NCBI GenBank assembly: GCA_009739505.2
Contig: CM019176.2
Span: forward strand, 48,018,924-48,082,923
Direction: 5' to 3'
Origin: Apolygus lucorum
Lineage: Eukaryota > Arthropoda > Insecta > Hemiptera > Miridae
Length of the DNA: 64,000 nt
The notes under the pieces were generated by a model. The model made no database searches, was not told where the DNA came from, and worked only from the letters and a program-made list of their open reading frames with translations. A program made the position numbers and the translations under genes. How positions within the stretch are numbered: position 1 is the first letter of the stretch; each line of letters begins with the position of its first letter. This document shows positions 9,713 to 21,147 of the stretch, piece after piece.

Positions 9713-10682
9713 GTCTGGTAACCTGTGCGCATGCGCAAACGTGAAACCGATGCCTGCTCGCAAAACTGCCACACATACGTCCAAATACGATAAAATTTCA
9801 TGGAATGGGCTGGTTGGGGTCAGAGCTCGACCCTCAACAATTTACTATTCAATTCTTTATTTAATTTATCAGTTTATTTGTAGCCAATATTATCAGATTT
9901 ACACTTTGCAAATATTTTGAACTGACTTAATAATTATTACTGTAGTGTTTTATACATTTATTTTTAAGCTCCAATTATTCGGCAACGGGATTACTTCCCC
10001 ACGTGAGGGTGGTTCATTAATGTGTATGAAATATGGGGCTAATAAGATTCTCTCAAGGGGATCAAACTACAACCTCTCTTAGAACCGCTACTTTACTTGT
10101 TTATCACCTTCTTCCCCAATTTGCACAAAAACATGTTGTAATACGACCTCGTTCCTATCTGAAAGACGGAAACTTCAAAGAGGGAATACATTTATATACA
10201 TTCCTCTCAGCCACTACATCTTTATTACCGAGTTAATGAGATCCTTTTGATCAGAGCTATGAACACTTACTAAGAAGATTATCTCATTTCACATATTATG
10301 CAGGTACTTGATGAAGCAAATTTTCCACATTCTAAGGAAGCTTCTACCATTATACTTACCCCCCCCCCCCAAAAAAAAAAAATTTGAAAATTTTTCTTTA
10401 TTTCCGGAAGTGAAATTTGAAGTCGAGAGGAAACGAAAAACATCATAAATATATAAAAGAGATGGGACTGAAAAATTGTCTTTACTTGCTCGGTTCTGAA
10501 GGTTTTTGAAAATTTTCTTAATGAAAATAGACAAACAAGAATTGTGATGACTTCCAGAAGAAAACGTCTTTTGGTCTGTTGGAGTTCCTAATGGTTCTAG
10601 GAGCGACAGTCAACGTTCTAATATATTTTTCTGTAAAATTTAACCCATTAGTGACCGTAATTATTTTTTTCTAAAATTTCTG
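9713..10682. other. Non-coding stretch, nothing recognised
   Basis: AT-rich sequence with a C11-A13 type homopolymer junction near 10,361-10,382. No element ends or coding signals seen. Confidence 0.4.
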
Positions 10683-10988
10683 ATGAAACTTGGTAAGATG
10701 TCTCATATTAAGCCTAGAAGCACTAGAAAAATAATTTTAAAAATTTCGGCGTACGAAAAGGTGTTCTCAAGGGGTGTGCCCAAATTATCCCTCTGGGCAC
10801 TCAGCACTAGCAGTTCTGGGAAAGTAATACACAGTCACGAACGATCATTTTCAACAGTTATTGAAGTACATACAAAACCAAACAACCGTCACAAAAAAGT
10901 TGAAAACAGTAAATTTTGTCGAATAAACGAAAGAATGTGGCAACTAACGTATTATCTCGAAAATATTGAGTGGAATGTATTGAAATAG
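10683..10988 (+). pseudogene. Decayed hAT transposase C-terminal (dimerisation) fragment, tentative
   Basis: A 101-codon frame contains LSLWALSTSSSGKVIHSHER directly followed by SFSTVIEVHTKPNNRHKKVE and NSKFCRINERMW. This follows the hAT-family dimerisation domain pattern: a hydrophobic helix, a small-residue stretch, SER.FS (here HERSFST), a Thr-Lys basic stretch ending in R, then V..L..F...N. Catalytic regions further upstream are absent, so it is only the tail of a transposase or of a domesticated relative. No terminal inverted repeats or 8-bp target duplication were identified. Match by pattern only, and several consensus positions differ. Confidence 0.5.
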
Positions 10989-11374
10989 TCAAAGCACGTT
11001 CCCTGCTTGAACTTGCACATGGCGCATACTCAAGCAGTGCAGTTTATTCCTGCGTATCTCTTCATTTTCTTCCCCTCCGTATACAAAATGTGGTGGTCTA
11101 TATATTATCATTGCATCGCTGACCCTAGATGTAGAAATCGATCTTCCAGAAGTCCCTGGATGTCTCTAGGCGACAGCTTAGCCTATCAAAAACGTGTGGG
11201 CCAATTCCTCCAAATCAATTCAATCAATTCTTCCAAATCAGCTCTAAACTTGAGTGTCCGTGTGTTAGAGAATTAAGAGTGACAATTCCAAACCATTTCA
11301 AGAAAGTCAACCTTCTTTTTCTCCTCTTACTACACGGTGCAACGTTCCAGAAAGAAGCAGCGGCCTGCCATTTT
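10989..11374. other. Non-coding stretch
   Basis: An 89-codon frame at 11,007-11,276 has no recognisable motif. Near 11,215-11,240 a short direct repeat (AATCAATTC) is present. Nothing else seen. Confidence 0.35.
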
Positions 11375-11977
11375 GGTTTATTATTTTCAATAATGAACCT
11401 ATGGAATCGACAAAAAAAAATTGTTCAAGAAACGTAGAATCCGAAAATCGAATAAAAAATTGTCCGTCCGTCCGCCGTACGCGGCATTTTCCTTAGTTCC
11501 CAAGGACCGATTTTGATGAAATTTTGTATGTGGGCTCCATTTGGGGTCTATTTGTGCCCCGAAGCTTTAGGTTGATGTCGGTCATTTCTAAGGGTTGAAA
11601 TTTTGAAAACGCCCTAGCTCTAAAAATTCAATATAAAGGTATTGTTTTTCCATTCAATATTAAGGTATTGTTTTGTTTAGGATATTATTGAATTTTTAGA
11701 ATTTTTAGAGACCACTTGGAGCTCTGTAGGACAAACCGTTCGCACCCTTCGAGCACTTGAACGTTTTCCTTCGATAAAACAGGAACAGGAGATTAGGCCT
11801 CTTTTGCGATCCACACTCGCAAAAGAGGCCTAATCTCCGTTCAAATTTTAGCTGACCAAAATGGGATCGCTGTAGTTACGTGGTAGGCAGGTGGTGACAG
11901 TGGCAAAGCCGAGTTCTTTGCAGACGAGTGATCTATATACAAAAATAATAAACCTTTGTTTTATAATTTTCAGAGTT
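11375..11977 (-). mobile_element. Repeat family B, copy 2, with an internal inverted duplication
   Basis: Reverse orientation: starts GGTTTATTATTTTCAATAAT, contains the heptamer region (CGTCCGCCGTACGCGGC) at about 11,462-11,485 and ends AATAATAAACCTTTG with TTTCAGAGTTTTT. At 11,788-11,838 the block GGAGATTAGGCCTCTTTTGC faces its own reverse complement with 22-base perfect arms and 7 bases between, where other copies have the block once. Confidence 0.8.
11788..11838. repeat. Perfect 22-bp inverted repeat with 7-base centre
   Basis: Arms 11,788-11,809 and 11,817-11,838 are exact reverse complements. The element carries this block only once elsewhere, so a second, inverted copy was added here, as expected from a template-switch or snap-back repair event. 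Confidence 0.9.
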
Positions 11978-12784
11978 TTTATCGTACTAATCCGTCTTAC
12001 TCTTGGTACGTCGGCTCAAACTTGCATCTTAAAAGAGAAATTGCATCGCGAACGCGTCTTAGGAAGTATCTTCACTCACCATGACTGGCCTGGACCTACG
12101 ATAGATCTGATACAGAGAAGGTATACTCGCAGGTATCCTACAAGCAATATTTATCGAAAAAGTTCGGCAGAATGCGACAGAGTGTGACGTCATTAACCGT
12201 TCGATAGACGAAGGAGCCGGAAGGGAGGTCAGGTTGTTCCGCGTAGGTGATGGGTAGATTGGATGGTGGGCAGGTGATGGCGGAGCGGAACGTACTGTGT
12301 AGGATGAAGAAGGATTAATCTAGAAGCATCCAGCGTACCATCCCCTTATCAACCGCCCGCCTCCACCCACCACGGTGGCTTCTACCGTTAAACCAATCAG
12401 AATCCTCTGAAAAGAGGGACGAAACTCCAGGTTGGGGGAGGTTGTGCCATATCTGGCCCATCCAAGCTCGCCTCGACCGCTTTTACAAGAGGTCCTGCGG
12501 GACTTCTCCCTTGTAAAGGGTTAAGCCCCTCCACCTCATCATCGTCAGTCACCTTCCTAGACACCAACACATCTCTCCTTTTTTCTGATCCTTTCTATTT
12601 TCCTTTCTCTGAAAAATGGATTAAGCTAATCGGGATTAATAATAAATAATTCTAGAAATAATTTGTTTATCGGTCTCGCGTATTTTAATTTCTACTCGTA
12701 ACTAAGCTTTTTTGTAGTTTCCGGCCGAGTTATGATGACAAAACATGTTCCATGTTAAACTGTACGGTCAGATATCAGTAATCT
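11978..12784. other. Non-coding stretch with a possible LINE 3' UTR remnant
   Basis: Around 12,370-12,650 the sequence has a hairpin (CTTTTACAAGAGG facing CTTCTCCCTTGTAAAGG) and then pyrimidine-rich and TAATAATAAATAATT sequence, which resembles a LINE 3' UTR and tail. No protein remnant precedes it, so this stays a suggestion. At 12,665-12,703 the motif TTTGTTTATCGGTCTCGCGT is shared with 26,955 and 59,165. Confidence 0.35.
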
Positions 12785-12860
12785 CGCGTAGGCAAGTTGA
12801 CCCTCGAAAGTACTCGAAGAAATTTCTCCTTTGGAGGGAAAATAGATCATGGATATGTCC
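12785..12860 (+). repeat. Dispersed repeat E, copy 1
   Basis: The block from GCGTAGGCAAGTTGACCCTC through AATAGATCATGGATATG recurs at 31,455-31,535 with about nine tenths of bases alike by eye. Function and full length unknown. Confidence 0.6.
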
Positions 12861-14240
12861 ATTCTGGCAGGTGTAATTTGTTGTTTAAAATGATAAAATA
12901 AAATACTCACTAGATATTTTGTTAATAATTTATTAGCATGAATTGTCAAAATTATGAGGTATTAACACTAGCGTTAGTAATGCTCAATAATGGTTTATGG
13001 TACGAAAAGTATGAAATATGTTTTCTTGTTTCCATATGATCTGCATATCGTGCGAATACAGCATCTCTGACTGTATTATGTCTGGTTGTATTCAGAGAGC
13101 TCTTGAGGAACGGACATTGCGGCGCAAAAGTTTGAGCCACAAGGAAGGGAGAGCAAGGATGAACGTCACCATGCTAGTTAGAGTTTTGAAGAAATAATGT
13201 CGAAATAATACTTTATTTGGATAATATGTACCTACCTATTACTTTTTCTAAAAAAAAAAAAACTCCGATCGCACGTAATACATCGCAGTATTCTAGAGAA
13301 CCTTGCTTCATAGCTACCGATATAAGTAGCAATATATAATGTTAATGTTATATAATAGAAATATAATGTTTCATAGATGGTTTAGATTGTTATCCCTGAA
13401 GAATTACGCTGAAATATAATATTTTTTACAATGATACATACTTGTTGATGAAGTTCGGCAGCACAACCAATGTCGCCAGTAATAATTGCATCAATAATAA
13501 ATTTACTATCGAGAAGTAACAGTCACTTTTTGTTGTTGTACATATTGGTTCGTAAAGTATTGGGTCCACCTTACTCCATTTTCACAACGAACATTCAGAA
13601 AGAGATTCTTCTTTTCTATTTTACTGCCTGTAACTAGTTCATTCTACAAAATAATGAGGCATTCATCGTCTCAAGATGCTCTGGTAATAGTGGAGTGGAA
13701 AGAAATCGCCTGGGCGAACTAAGGGAGGCGAAACTGTCAACATTTTTTCAAGTGGAAAAGTTGTCATTCTTGTTACCAGTTGCGATAGGTCAGAGTGGTT
13801 TTCCACAGGAGCGACAAAGGAATAAATGAATCCAGAGAATACCCTCCCACGGCGTCGACGGTTTCCCGCAAAACAAGAAGGACAACAGACGTCGTTACCA
13901 GGAACCAGGAGCCCGGATTGAGGGTGTACTTGGAAACGTAAAAAATAACGAACCAGCAGTTCCTCTCTGCTATTCGGCACGTGTATTGGTTACTGGGATA
14001 AATTACGACGGAGTTTGCTACGTCGTTAAGCCGCTCACATTCGCATGGAAAGTCCTGCAGAAAAACAGCTACAGGTGGATACAAGAGGGCTTGTAAGCCG
14101 TGAATTAAACAGAGAAGAGAAACACGTACATCTCCATAGATACATCCACTCCAACCGTTTCAAACCGCACTAGATTTCTCATTGAATTCGTTCCTAGACA
14201 ATGCTATTCATAGGGTTCTACTATAGTTGTATATTTCAAA
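12861..14240. other. Non-coding stretch with a GC-richer segment
   Basis: 13,660-14,090 is more GC-rich and holds two overlapping minus-strand frames of about 100 codons. Neither has a recognisable motif. The rest is AT-rich with no signal seen. Confidence 0.35.
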
Positions 14241-14467
14241 CAGAGGAGCTCTGTTGGCCAAACCGTTCGCTCCCAACGATAATTTAAGGGTTGGACGTAC
14301 GATAAATCAGAAACACGAGTGTGAATCGCAAAAGAGGCCTAATCTCCGTTCAAATTTTAGCTGACCGAAATGCGATCGATGTTTTTCTTCAAGTTGGATG
14401 GTTGGTGGCTTTGCAGACGATTGATCAATATAGAAAAATAATAAACCATTGTGTAATAATTTGCAGC
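14241..14467 (-). mobile_element. Repeat family B, copy 3, partial
   Basis: Reverse orientation: AACCGTTCGCTCCC, ACGATAAATCAGAAACACGA, GAGGCCTAATCTCCG, then GCAGACGATTGATCAATATA and AATAATAAACCATTG ending in TTTGCAGC. The heptamer half is missing. Confidence 0.75.
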
Positions 14468-15484
14468 TTTTTTTAGTGCTCAACACTGTTTGGAGAGTAT
14501 TATTTATTTATTAGAAGATTATGGTATCGTAATTACAATCCGTACTTACTTTCTATACTTCAGTGCATGTATGTTTGAATTTACTTGAATTACCTAATAC
14601 TTTATTACGTCCCTTAGAAGTGACAGACAGTTCTTAACCCCTGAGGTTAAGACAAAAGCTAAAAAGTAGTGCAAGGATCCCAGTAGTTGTCGAAACGTAA
14701 GGGATCTTCCAAAAATTCAAATTGAGTTACCAAAAGTTCCAGTTGGTTATGAAATCAGTCTATAAGTTGATATTTCTAACAAATGTTTTTAAATCTTTTT
14801 GTTGCTATAACTTTTCTGGTAAACAACTTGCAGAATCACTATCCAAAAAAAAAAACAATTTTCGAAGTAATTTTTTTCAGATTCCTCATTTTCAGAAAAA
14901 TATGCCGTAGTGTATCTATGAAAAACTTGTATCGTTGTTCGTGTCTGATCTACATTTTATTCGTTATAACAATGTTTATCTCATATATATATATTTTTTG
15001 GCCATTTTTTCTAGTTGAACCAACCTGTTTTCTTTCGAACATAAATCACAATATTTCGTCTACAAATCATGACGATCAATGACTAATACTAGACATGAAA
15101 AGTGCTGGATGAGAACAGAATAGTAGGGAGGCCTGTGAAAAATGACCTGACTGAAGAGACGGGTGTGTTTTGACAACTAGGAAGGTAGCACCTGAGTTAT
15201 GTCGAAGCCTATTGTTATGTTAATGTAGCCCACCAACTCCTGCCGCATCTTTCACTCTAGTCTAATATAACTGAGCTAACTGGATTGTCCTCTGTGTCCC
15301 TTGTGTATCCATTTTCTTGCTTGTTTCTTCAGATCTTTTCTACCACTTCTTTCCTCTTCTTACGATTATCGTCTTTGGAAAGAAGAAATTTCAGATACGG
15401 GTTATTATTAAATCAAGCATAAATATAAAGATCAAATGGAGGACATTGAAATAAGTAGTCACTATGGTGCCGAGTACACATTTT
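14468..15484. other. Non-coding AT-rich stretch
   Basis: Chance frames only (for example hydrophobic AT-driven frames at 14,722-15,082). No repeat ends seen. Confidence 0.4.
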
Positions 15485-15735
15485 GGTTTATTATTTCAGA
15501 TAATGAACTTTAGGAATCAAAAAAGAAATTTTTTTCTGATTATATGTTAAAATAATTGATTTGATGGTTTATGTTTCAGTATACGTTGAACCCGAAAATC
15601 GAACTTGAAAAAAATCCGTCCGTCCGTCCTCCGCACTTTTCTGAGTTACCATGGACCGATTTTGATGAAATTTCGTATATTGGCTCCATTTAAGGCCTAT
15701 TTGAGCCACAAAGCTTTTGGTTTGTGTCAGCCACT
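15485..15735 (-). mobile_element. Repeat family B, copy 4, right-end fragment
   Basis: Starts GGTTTATTATTTCAGATAAT, then TCCGTCCGTCCTCCGC (heptamer region shortened to none), TACCATGGACCGATTTTGAT and CCACAAAGCTTTTGG. Truncated beyond. Confidence 0.75.
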
Positions 15736-15906
15736 CCAATGGGAGGAACAATAGGGGATGTAACATGTGGTAGAAAAATTCAGTAAAGAGATCACACAGT
15801 TGAAAAACGCCGCAGGCGTGTGTGCATAGTATTTCGTAGTACCCAAGGCCACGAGACGTTCGAGATCACACGTGATTTACGGCGGAAGGTCTCGTTCCAA
15901 GGTCAG

Positions 15907-15941
15907 CAACTTAATACGTCACAACAACTTAATACGTCACA
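15907..15941 (+). repeat. 18-bp direct repeat, two copies
   Basis: CAACTTAATACGTCACA occurs at 15,907 and again at 15,925 without differences. Confidence 0.8.
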
Positions 15942-18559
15942 TCATTCAAATCTTCAACTTTCATTAGCTTCCCTAATTTCTTCTAAACATTTTCTCGACA
16001 AACAGACCTTATTACCGTTATTCCTGACCCATGCTTTTTCGACAAAAAACTTTTAAAAAATGACTGAAATACCCCATTCTTAAGCTAGGTATGTCAGTAC
16101 CTATGTCATTTATGCTAGTTATGTCAGTAGGTTTTATGAATGGAAAAGCTGCGATTTATAAAGACGGGTGATATATTCAGTAAAATAACAAGTCATTGTG
16201 TAATAACTTTCTGCATTTAATTAATGCGGTTAAATATTTTGATCGCACAGTGTTGCTGGGTACGTTCTCGTACATATTATGTATCATCGACCTACGAGTG
16301 GGATCGACCACTCAATGGTAACCCCGCAATACACAGAGAACTGTTCTATATCCTGAACTAAGTTCACTTCGATATCCTAATCGAGCTAAACCAAACATGT
16401 TTGTGTACCTCTGAATATTTTATTGTTTATACAAGCGCCAGAATCTTGCTCTACCATGTTTAGGCACAACAAACCAGCTATTCTCCTCTTCTAATATTAA
16501 CAGAGACGTGTTGTTGTTTTAATAGTTATATCTAATTCTGATACTATTTCTAAAAGCAAGCCGAAAATTTGGAAAATATCAAACCATGTAAAACTAGTTG
16601 GTAATATGCTTATTATTGGAAAATATGAATGATGAAATAGCGAGAACGAACTATTATTGTAATAGATAACACTGACTCGTCTATGTTCAAGTAAAACCCA
16701 TGTTACTGTTTTACGCGTCAAATGATCTCTGTAGATGAGGTGAGAAGGATAGGATGAAATTGACCGGTGTCGATTAAAACCACTGTTAACGATTCGTTGG
16801 ATTTGACCTGCGACGGTTGAGCGACCATTACCAAATATTTGACTAATTAATTAAGAGACCGACTAGATGAGAAGGATCTGAAATTTGGGTATAAATACTC
16901 CTCGTAGGTAAGATGGTGCAACTCTTCGCCATCCCATCGGTCATTTACCTGAATTCGGATGTCTTCTAGTCCCTTGCTTTATTGGAAAAAGTAAAGAAGC
17001 TTGGATCGCTAGTTTTCTATTTCTAAATTGCTTTTTGATGTTAAGTAAAATAACTTTGGAGTGTGAAATCATGCCCATTTGCACGTGTGCAGGTTAAATT
17101 TTTCACCATAGGACAAATAGCAGTTTTTTAAATATTGGCGTAATTCATAGATGACCATTTCGTTGCTCATTCACATCAACCCTCAGAATTTCATAAAAAT
17201 CTGATCCTAATTACGAGTAGCCTTGGATATATGTAGATTGACCAATTTCAGATACAGAAACGAAGTTGTTCAAAAAGCTACGAAATGCCAAAAGCAAATG
17301 AATATTTTTGTTTTGGAGGACCTATTTTTTGAACGGCGTTTTTTGCGCTTTTAATGTACTTTCTCATCTTCGATGGTGTGGGAGCAAATGGTGGTCACGG
17401 TTTATAGTAATGAAAAAGTCACGGTACTGTGAAATAATACTATAGCCCGTTGGCAACACTTGCTTTCCTTTTTTTCCATCCAAAGATCTTATCAATCCAA
17501 ACCAATTTTATCAAAAGACTAGAGATTCATTTTTTGAAATTTGGCAGGGTAGTAAGTAGGGAGAGTTGTAGAGAAAATAATAAATTACCAAATATGCCGA
17601 TGGGGTTTAGTACGTTAATTTGAGTCAGTTGCCAAAGAGGTTTTTCGAAAATTTGCTTCATCTCTTAATGCAAAAATGGGACTTTTGCAGAACCGGATAT
17701 AATCTTGATCTTGATATTTTTCGTGAGGAAGCAATACTACTATAGTCATTCAACTAGGCAGACGCCCATTAAGCTTCCAGCAAAGGGTGTATAATGATTA
17801 TGATTGTAACCATAGAAACCGAGAAATATTTGATGCGCAATCCGAAGATTCATTTGATTCCATGGAGAACGTTGAGAGTCGACAGGTTGTTTTGAATAGT
17901 CGTCAACGGAGACAACGACCTCCTCTTCACCGTCCAACTGCCACCCTCTCAACCCCGTGACATCCCCACAGCTACTGTCATTGTTCACCCTGAAATAACT
18001 GGACGGAGTCGAATCACCTGCCCATTCGTCACCCTGTTAAAACCGGGACGACTAAAGTGGCCGTCGGCTAATTATCCACCATTAACACTGCACTGGGATA
18101 CAGGGAGTTCCTATCTACTCCAGTATCTGGCGTCCTCCATTTCTGACCCTAACACTGATTCACGGCCCTCTTATACATACCCTTTAGTATCTGCTGTTCC
18201 CCTACTGATATCGCATTCTCCACTCCTTGTTGTTCTAAATCACCTGTGACCCACATTTCCAATGTTCGCTACCTAACGTACTTTCCGGTACCCGTTGATT
18301 AATCGTGGAATGTTGCCAGGGTTTTCATAAAATGAAATGAAATTCCCTGAAACCTACCAGTACCTACCAGTCTACAAGCTTGTAGGAATCTTCAGAAGGA
18401 AATGTGTGGAGAGAATCAGGTATTGAGGGATCTCTCATGTAGGTAGTTATCCGGCATATAGCCGGATGAAATCGAATAGATCCAACGTCAAGTTTACATG
18501 AGGTCTTCAACAGAGGCACCCAAGCTTACTTTACTACATTCCTGCGGAACCATAACCTC
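15942..18559. other. 2.6-kb stretch without a supported gene
   Basis: A family B left-end scrap lies at about 16,140-16,220 (AAAGACGGGTGATATATTC). At 16,893 a TATAAATA box with moderately GC-rich sequence downstream could be a core promoter, but no coding exon follows. 17,040-17,680 looks repeat-like (long A/T-biased blocks) without a second copy in the window. 17,746-18,300 is GC-richer with an 80-codon minus frame of no known type. Confidence 0.35.
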
Positions 18560-18727
18560 GCTTGCTAAGAAAAGTGACGCGTACGGTGTACGGCGGAGGA
18601 TGGAAAATTTGTTATTCGATTTTCAGATTCTACGTACCTTGAAACGTAAAACATCAAATTTTGAGGGGGGGGGGTTAGTTTTTTTTCTTGCTCGATTCCA
18701 AAGGCTTATTATTGAAAATAATAAACC
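18560..18727 (+). mobile_element. Repeat family B, copy 5a, right half
   Basis: Contains GCTAAGAAAAGTGACGCGTA, two heptamer-like units, TACCTTGAAACGTAAAACAT, the G tract and the terminal GCTTATTATTGAAAATAATA ending in AACC. The next copy starts at once. Confidence 0.8.
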
Positions 18728-19210
18728 AAAATTTGAATGGAGATTAAACCTCTTTGGTGATTCACACTCGTGTTTCTGATTTATTGTAAGTCCAACCATT
18801 AAGCACTTGTGGGAAGCGAACGGTTTGTCCTGCAGAGCTCCGGGTGGTCTCCATTTTTTTTTAAATTCAATACTATTTTAAATTGGTGAAAAAAACAATA
18901 GTTTTATTTCGAGAGTTTTCGAGCTAGGGCACTTTTGAAATGTTCAACCCTTAATTTCGACCCCTTAGAAGTGACTAACATGACCAAGAGCTTCGCGGCA
19001 CAAGTAGACCCCATATACCAAATTTCAACGGAATCGGTCCATTGTTGCTGAGAAAAGTGCCCCGTACGGCGCACGGCCGACGGATGGAACATGTTTGTAT
19101 TCGATTTTTGGATTCTAGGTACCTTGAAACGTAAATCAACAAATTTTAGGGGGGGGGGATGCAATTTTTTCCTGCTTGACTCCAATGGTTCATGATCGAA
19201 AATAATAAAC
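18728..19210 (+). mobile_element. Repeat family B, copy 5b, head-to-tail with 5a
   Basis: Begins AAAATTTGAATGGAGATTAA directly after the terminal ATAATAAACC of 5a and ends again in AAAATAATAAACC. The same junction, terminal AATAATAAACC joined to AAAATTTCAACGGAGATTAG, is found at 61,563/61,564. The two heptamer units here have drifted (CGTACGGCGCACGG). Confidence 0.8.
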
Positions 19211-20105
19211 CAAAAATCAAGGATAAAAATATAAAGAGAATAAACTAAGTACCTACTTCAAGTGTACAAGTTGTTCGAGTTTATTATATGAAAATAAGTT
19301 CGCCCAAAACTCACTTCATTTGCTCATATTCCAATAAGCTGAATTTTAATCGTAATCCCTTGCTATTTAAATAAATTATTTTCCAATCATACACTCGGAG
19401 TTCTGGTTTTTCGGATGGTGTGGATTTCCAAGAATCATGGCACTACGATTAATACGCCCAGGTAGGCAAATGGTGCCGAGCGGAGGTATGAAATCCTTTT
19501 TCCGTTTCAATAACCCGGAAACCTTCACTTCTAAAGCGGCTTTGGATTTATGACTCGAGATATTTCATATTTATATCTCGAACGCGTTGGACGGGAAATC
19601 GTCCGGAATGAAATTAATACCTCAGTTATACACCTTCTTCCCCGAAAAATCGGGAGCGCTCTGCTCGCATTTTGCGGTTCCCTAACCATCCCAAGCTATT
19701 TTACAGGCACATTTCCTTTTTTTTCTCGTTCTCATTTTCTCTCTTTGTTCCTCTTCTACCAACCAGCTTGTGTTTTCTTAGAAGGAAGCATACGGAGGTC
19801 CTTTCTATTTTCAGCTGCGTCGTAAAACGCTGAATTGCTTCTCTGTTCAGACCTTTGGATCTCAATTCCCACCCACGCTCTATTTCTCCTCTATTGTGCC
19901 CAGCGAGTTTTGATCTATGAAGACAAATAATATTTTCCGTTTGAATAACATTTTTCTTGAGGGTCTTCAGTTTTGTTTAAGGTCATTGTAGCAGGAAAAT
20001 AGACAAAGTAGGCACTCACAGCTGGCAGGTAATCTTTTCATGCGCTGTAGACACTCCACCTCGCTAACACGAACAGAATTATTCTGGTAACACGAACAGA
20101 ATTGT
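19211..20105. other. Non-coding stretch, nothing recognised
   Basis: A 91-codon frame at 19,550-19,825 is rich in Phe, Ser and Leu and looks like chance from T-rich DNA. No element ends seen. Confidence 0.35.
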
Positions 20106-20138
20106 ATCATGGTATACATATTATATGTATACCATGAT
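20106..20138. repeat. 33-bp perfect palindrome
   Basis: Arms of 15 bases (ATCATGGTATACATA and its reverse complement) with TTA between. It lies 19 bases outside the left arm of the large inverted repeat. Confidence 0.9.
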
Positions 20139-20156
20139 TCATATATTTACGGCCAT

Positions 20157-20925
20157 CTACAGGATGTCCCATGTTAGGGACCGAAAAACTTCGGGAGTCG
20201 ATTTTACAACTAATTTTAGTAAGAAAGTCTCCATTAGGAATTTTATGTTAGACGCTTAATTTCCGAGTTATTTTAATTTTAAGATTTTTTTCGTGTTTTC
20301 GATCTTAAGCCATAAAAATGACCATAACTCGCTTAATTCACGAGCAATTCAAAATATAATTACACTGTTGGATAGGGCGTTAAATTTACCATCTTTCTAG
20401 TGGTTGTACACAAATTTTTGTCAGGTCGTGATGGGTGAAAAATCAACTCGTAAAGTCATTATTGTAAAATTGTCAAAATTTTCTACTTTTTCTTTTGATT
20501 GTTAAGGTTTTACTTCCACAGGATTTTTCACGTACCTCTACATCAAAAACTGCGCAAAGATTTCAGCTTTCTAATGGTATAATTTGTTTTAATTTTACTC
20601 CGCTAATTAGGGGCGAAAAATAAGTTTGAATGCTAAAAAACGTGATTGCGCTCATGGAAATCAAGGTTTTCTGGTTCGTTGGGCCTCGGGCAGGTTCGAC
20701 GAATTAGGGGTGGAATTCACGTCATTTTCAACGCTATTAGACTGATTCCATCACCGTTGGTATGTGAAAGCTCAGTATTGAATTTTGGTAGGTCCGAATC
20801 TTTTTTTTTTTAATTTACTTGGTATTTATGCACGAATTGAATGTTGAATTCTCGCAACTCAGTTGCGACAACTGAATTGCAACTCAGTTGTCGTCGTTTT
20901 TCTTGATTAGCTATTTACACCGATC
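20157..20925 (+). mobile_element. Left arm (about 0.77 kb) of a long terminal inverted repeat element
   Basis: The arm starts CTACAGGATGTCCCATGTTA and contains GGAGTCGATTTTACAACTAA, AAAATGACCATAACTCGCTT, GATGGGTGAAAAATCAACTC and TTTATGCACGAATTGAATGT. Each block is found as its reverse complement in 21,148-21,951, in the opposite order. By eye roughly 85-90% of bases agree, so the arms have had time to diverge. The outer end ACAGGGTGTCCCA (clearer in the right arm) is the probable transposon terminus. Single arms of the same family are at 23,910-24,378, 40,985-41,190 and 45,389-45,665. Confidence 0.85.
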
Positions 20926-20932
20926 AGTCGCA

Positions 20933-20995
20933 ATGGCCCCATTCACCAATGTCGAATACAGGGACATGCTTCTCATATACGGTTTAAATAAATGA
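20933..20995 (+). pseudogene. Start of a DUF4817-like helix-turn-helix ORF, cut after 20 codons
   Basis: Between the two arms, ATG at 20,933 opens MAPFTNVEYRDMLLIYG and stops after 20 codons. The pattern M..F/Y.N.EY.DM.LIYG is the conserved start of DUF4817, a helix-turn-helix domain that begins many arthropod transposon-encoded proteins and probably binds DNA. What normally follows (a run with R-LY-E-R-P and then a DDE-type region) is missing; the remaining spacer of about 150 bases shows no frame that continues it. The placement between terminal inverted repeats supports the reading that this is an internally deleted transposon. Family match is from pattern memory. Confidence 0.55.
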
Positions 20996-21147
20996 ATTAA
21001 AGGCTTGTTCATCAGAACATGAAGGTGAGACCGCATGCCTTTTCCTGCTTCCTTCGACTTCTTTATCAGACCCCACTGTAAACATTTTAGGACCTTCCTC
21101 TTGAAAACAACGTCAGACGTAAGTTTCGAATACCAACACTTTCCTTG

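Noticed and set aside
12370..12650. LINE 3' UTR with hairpin
   Set aside because: Looks suggestive but no protein remnant or A tail with target duplication supports it.
16893..17000. TATAAATA box as a gene promoter
   Set aside because: No initiator, ATG exon or splice site could be linked to it.
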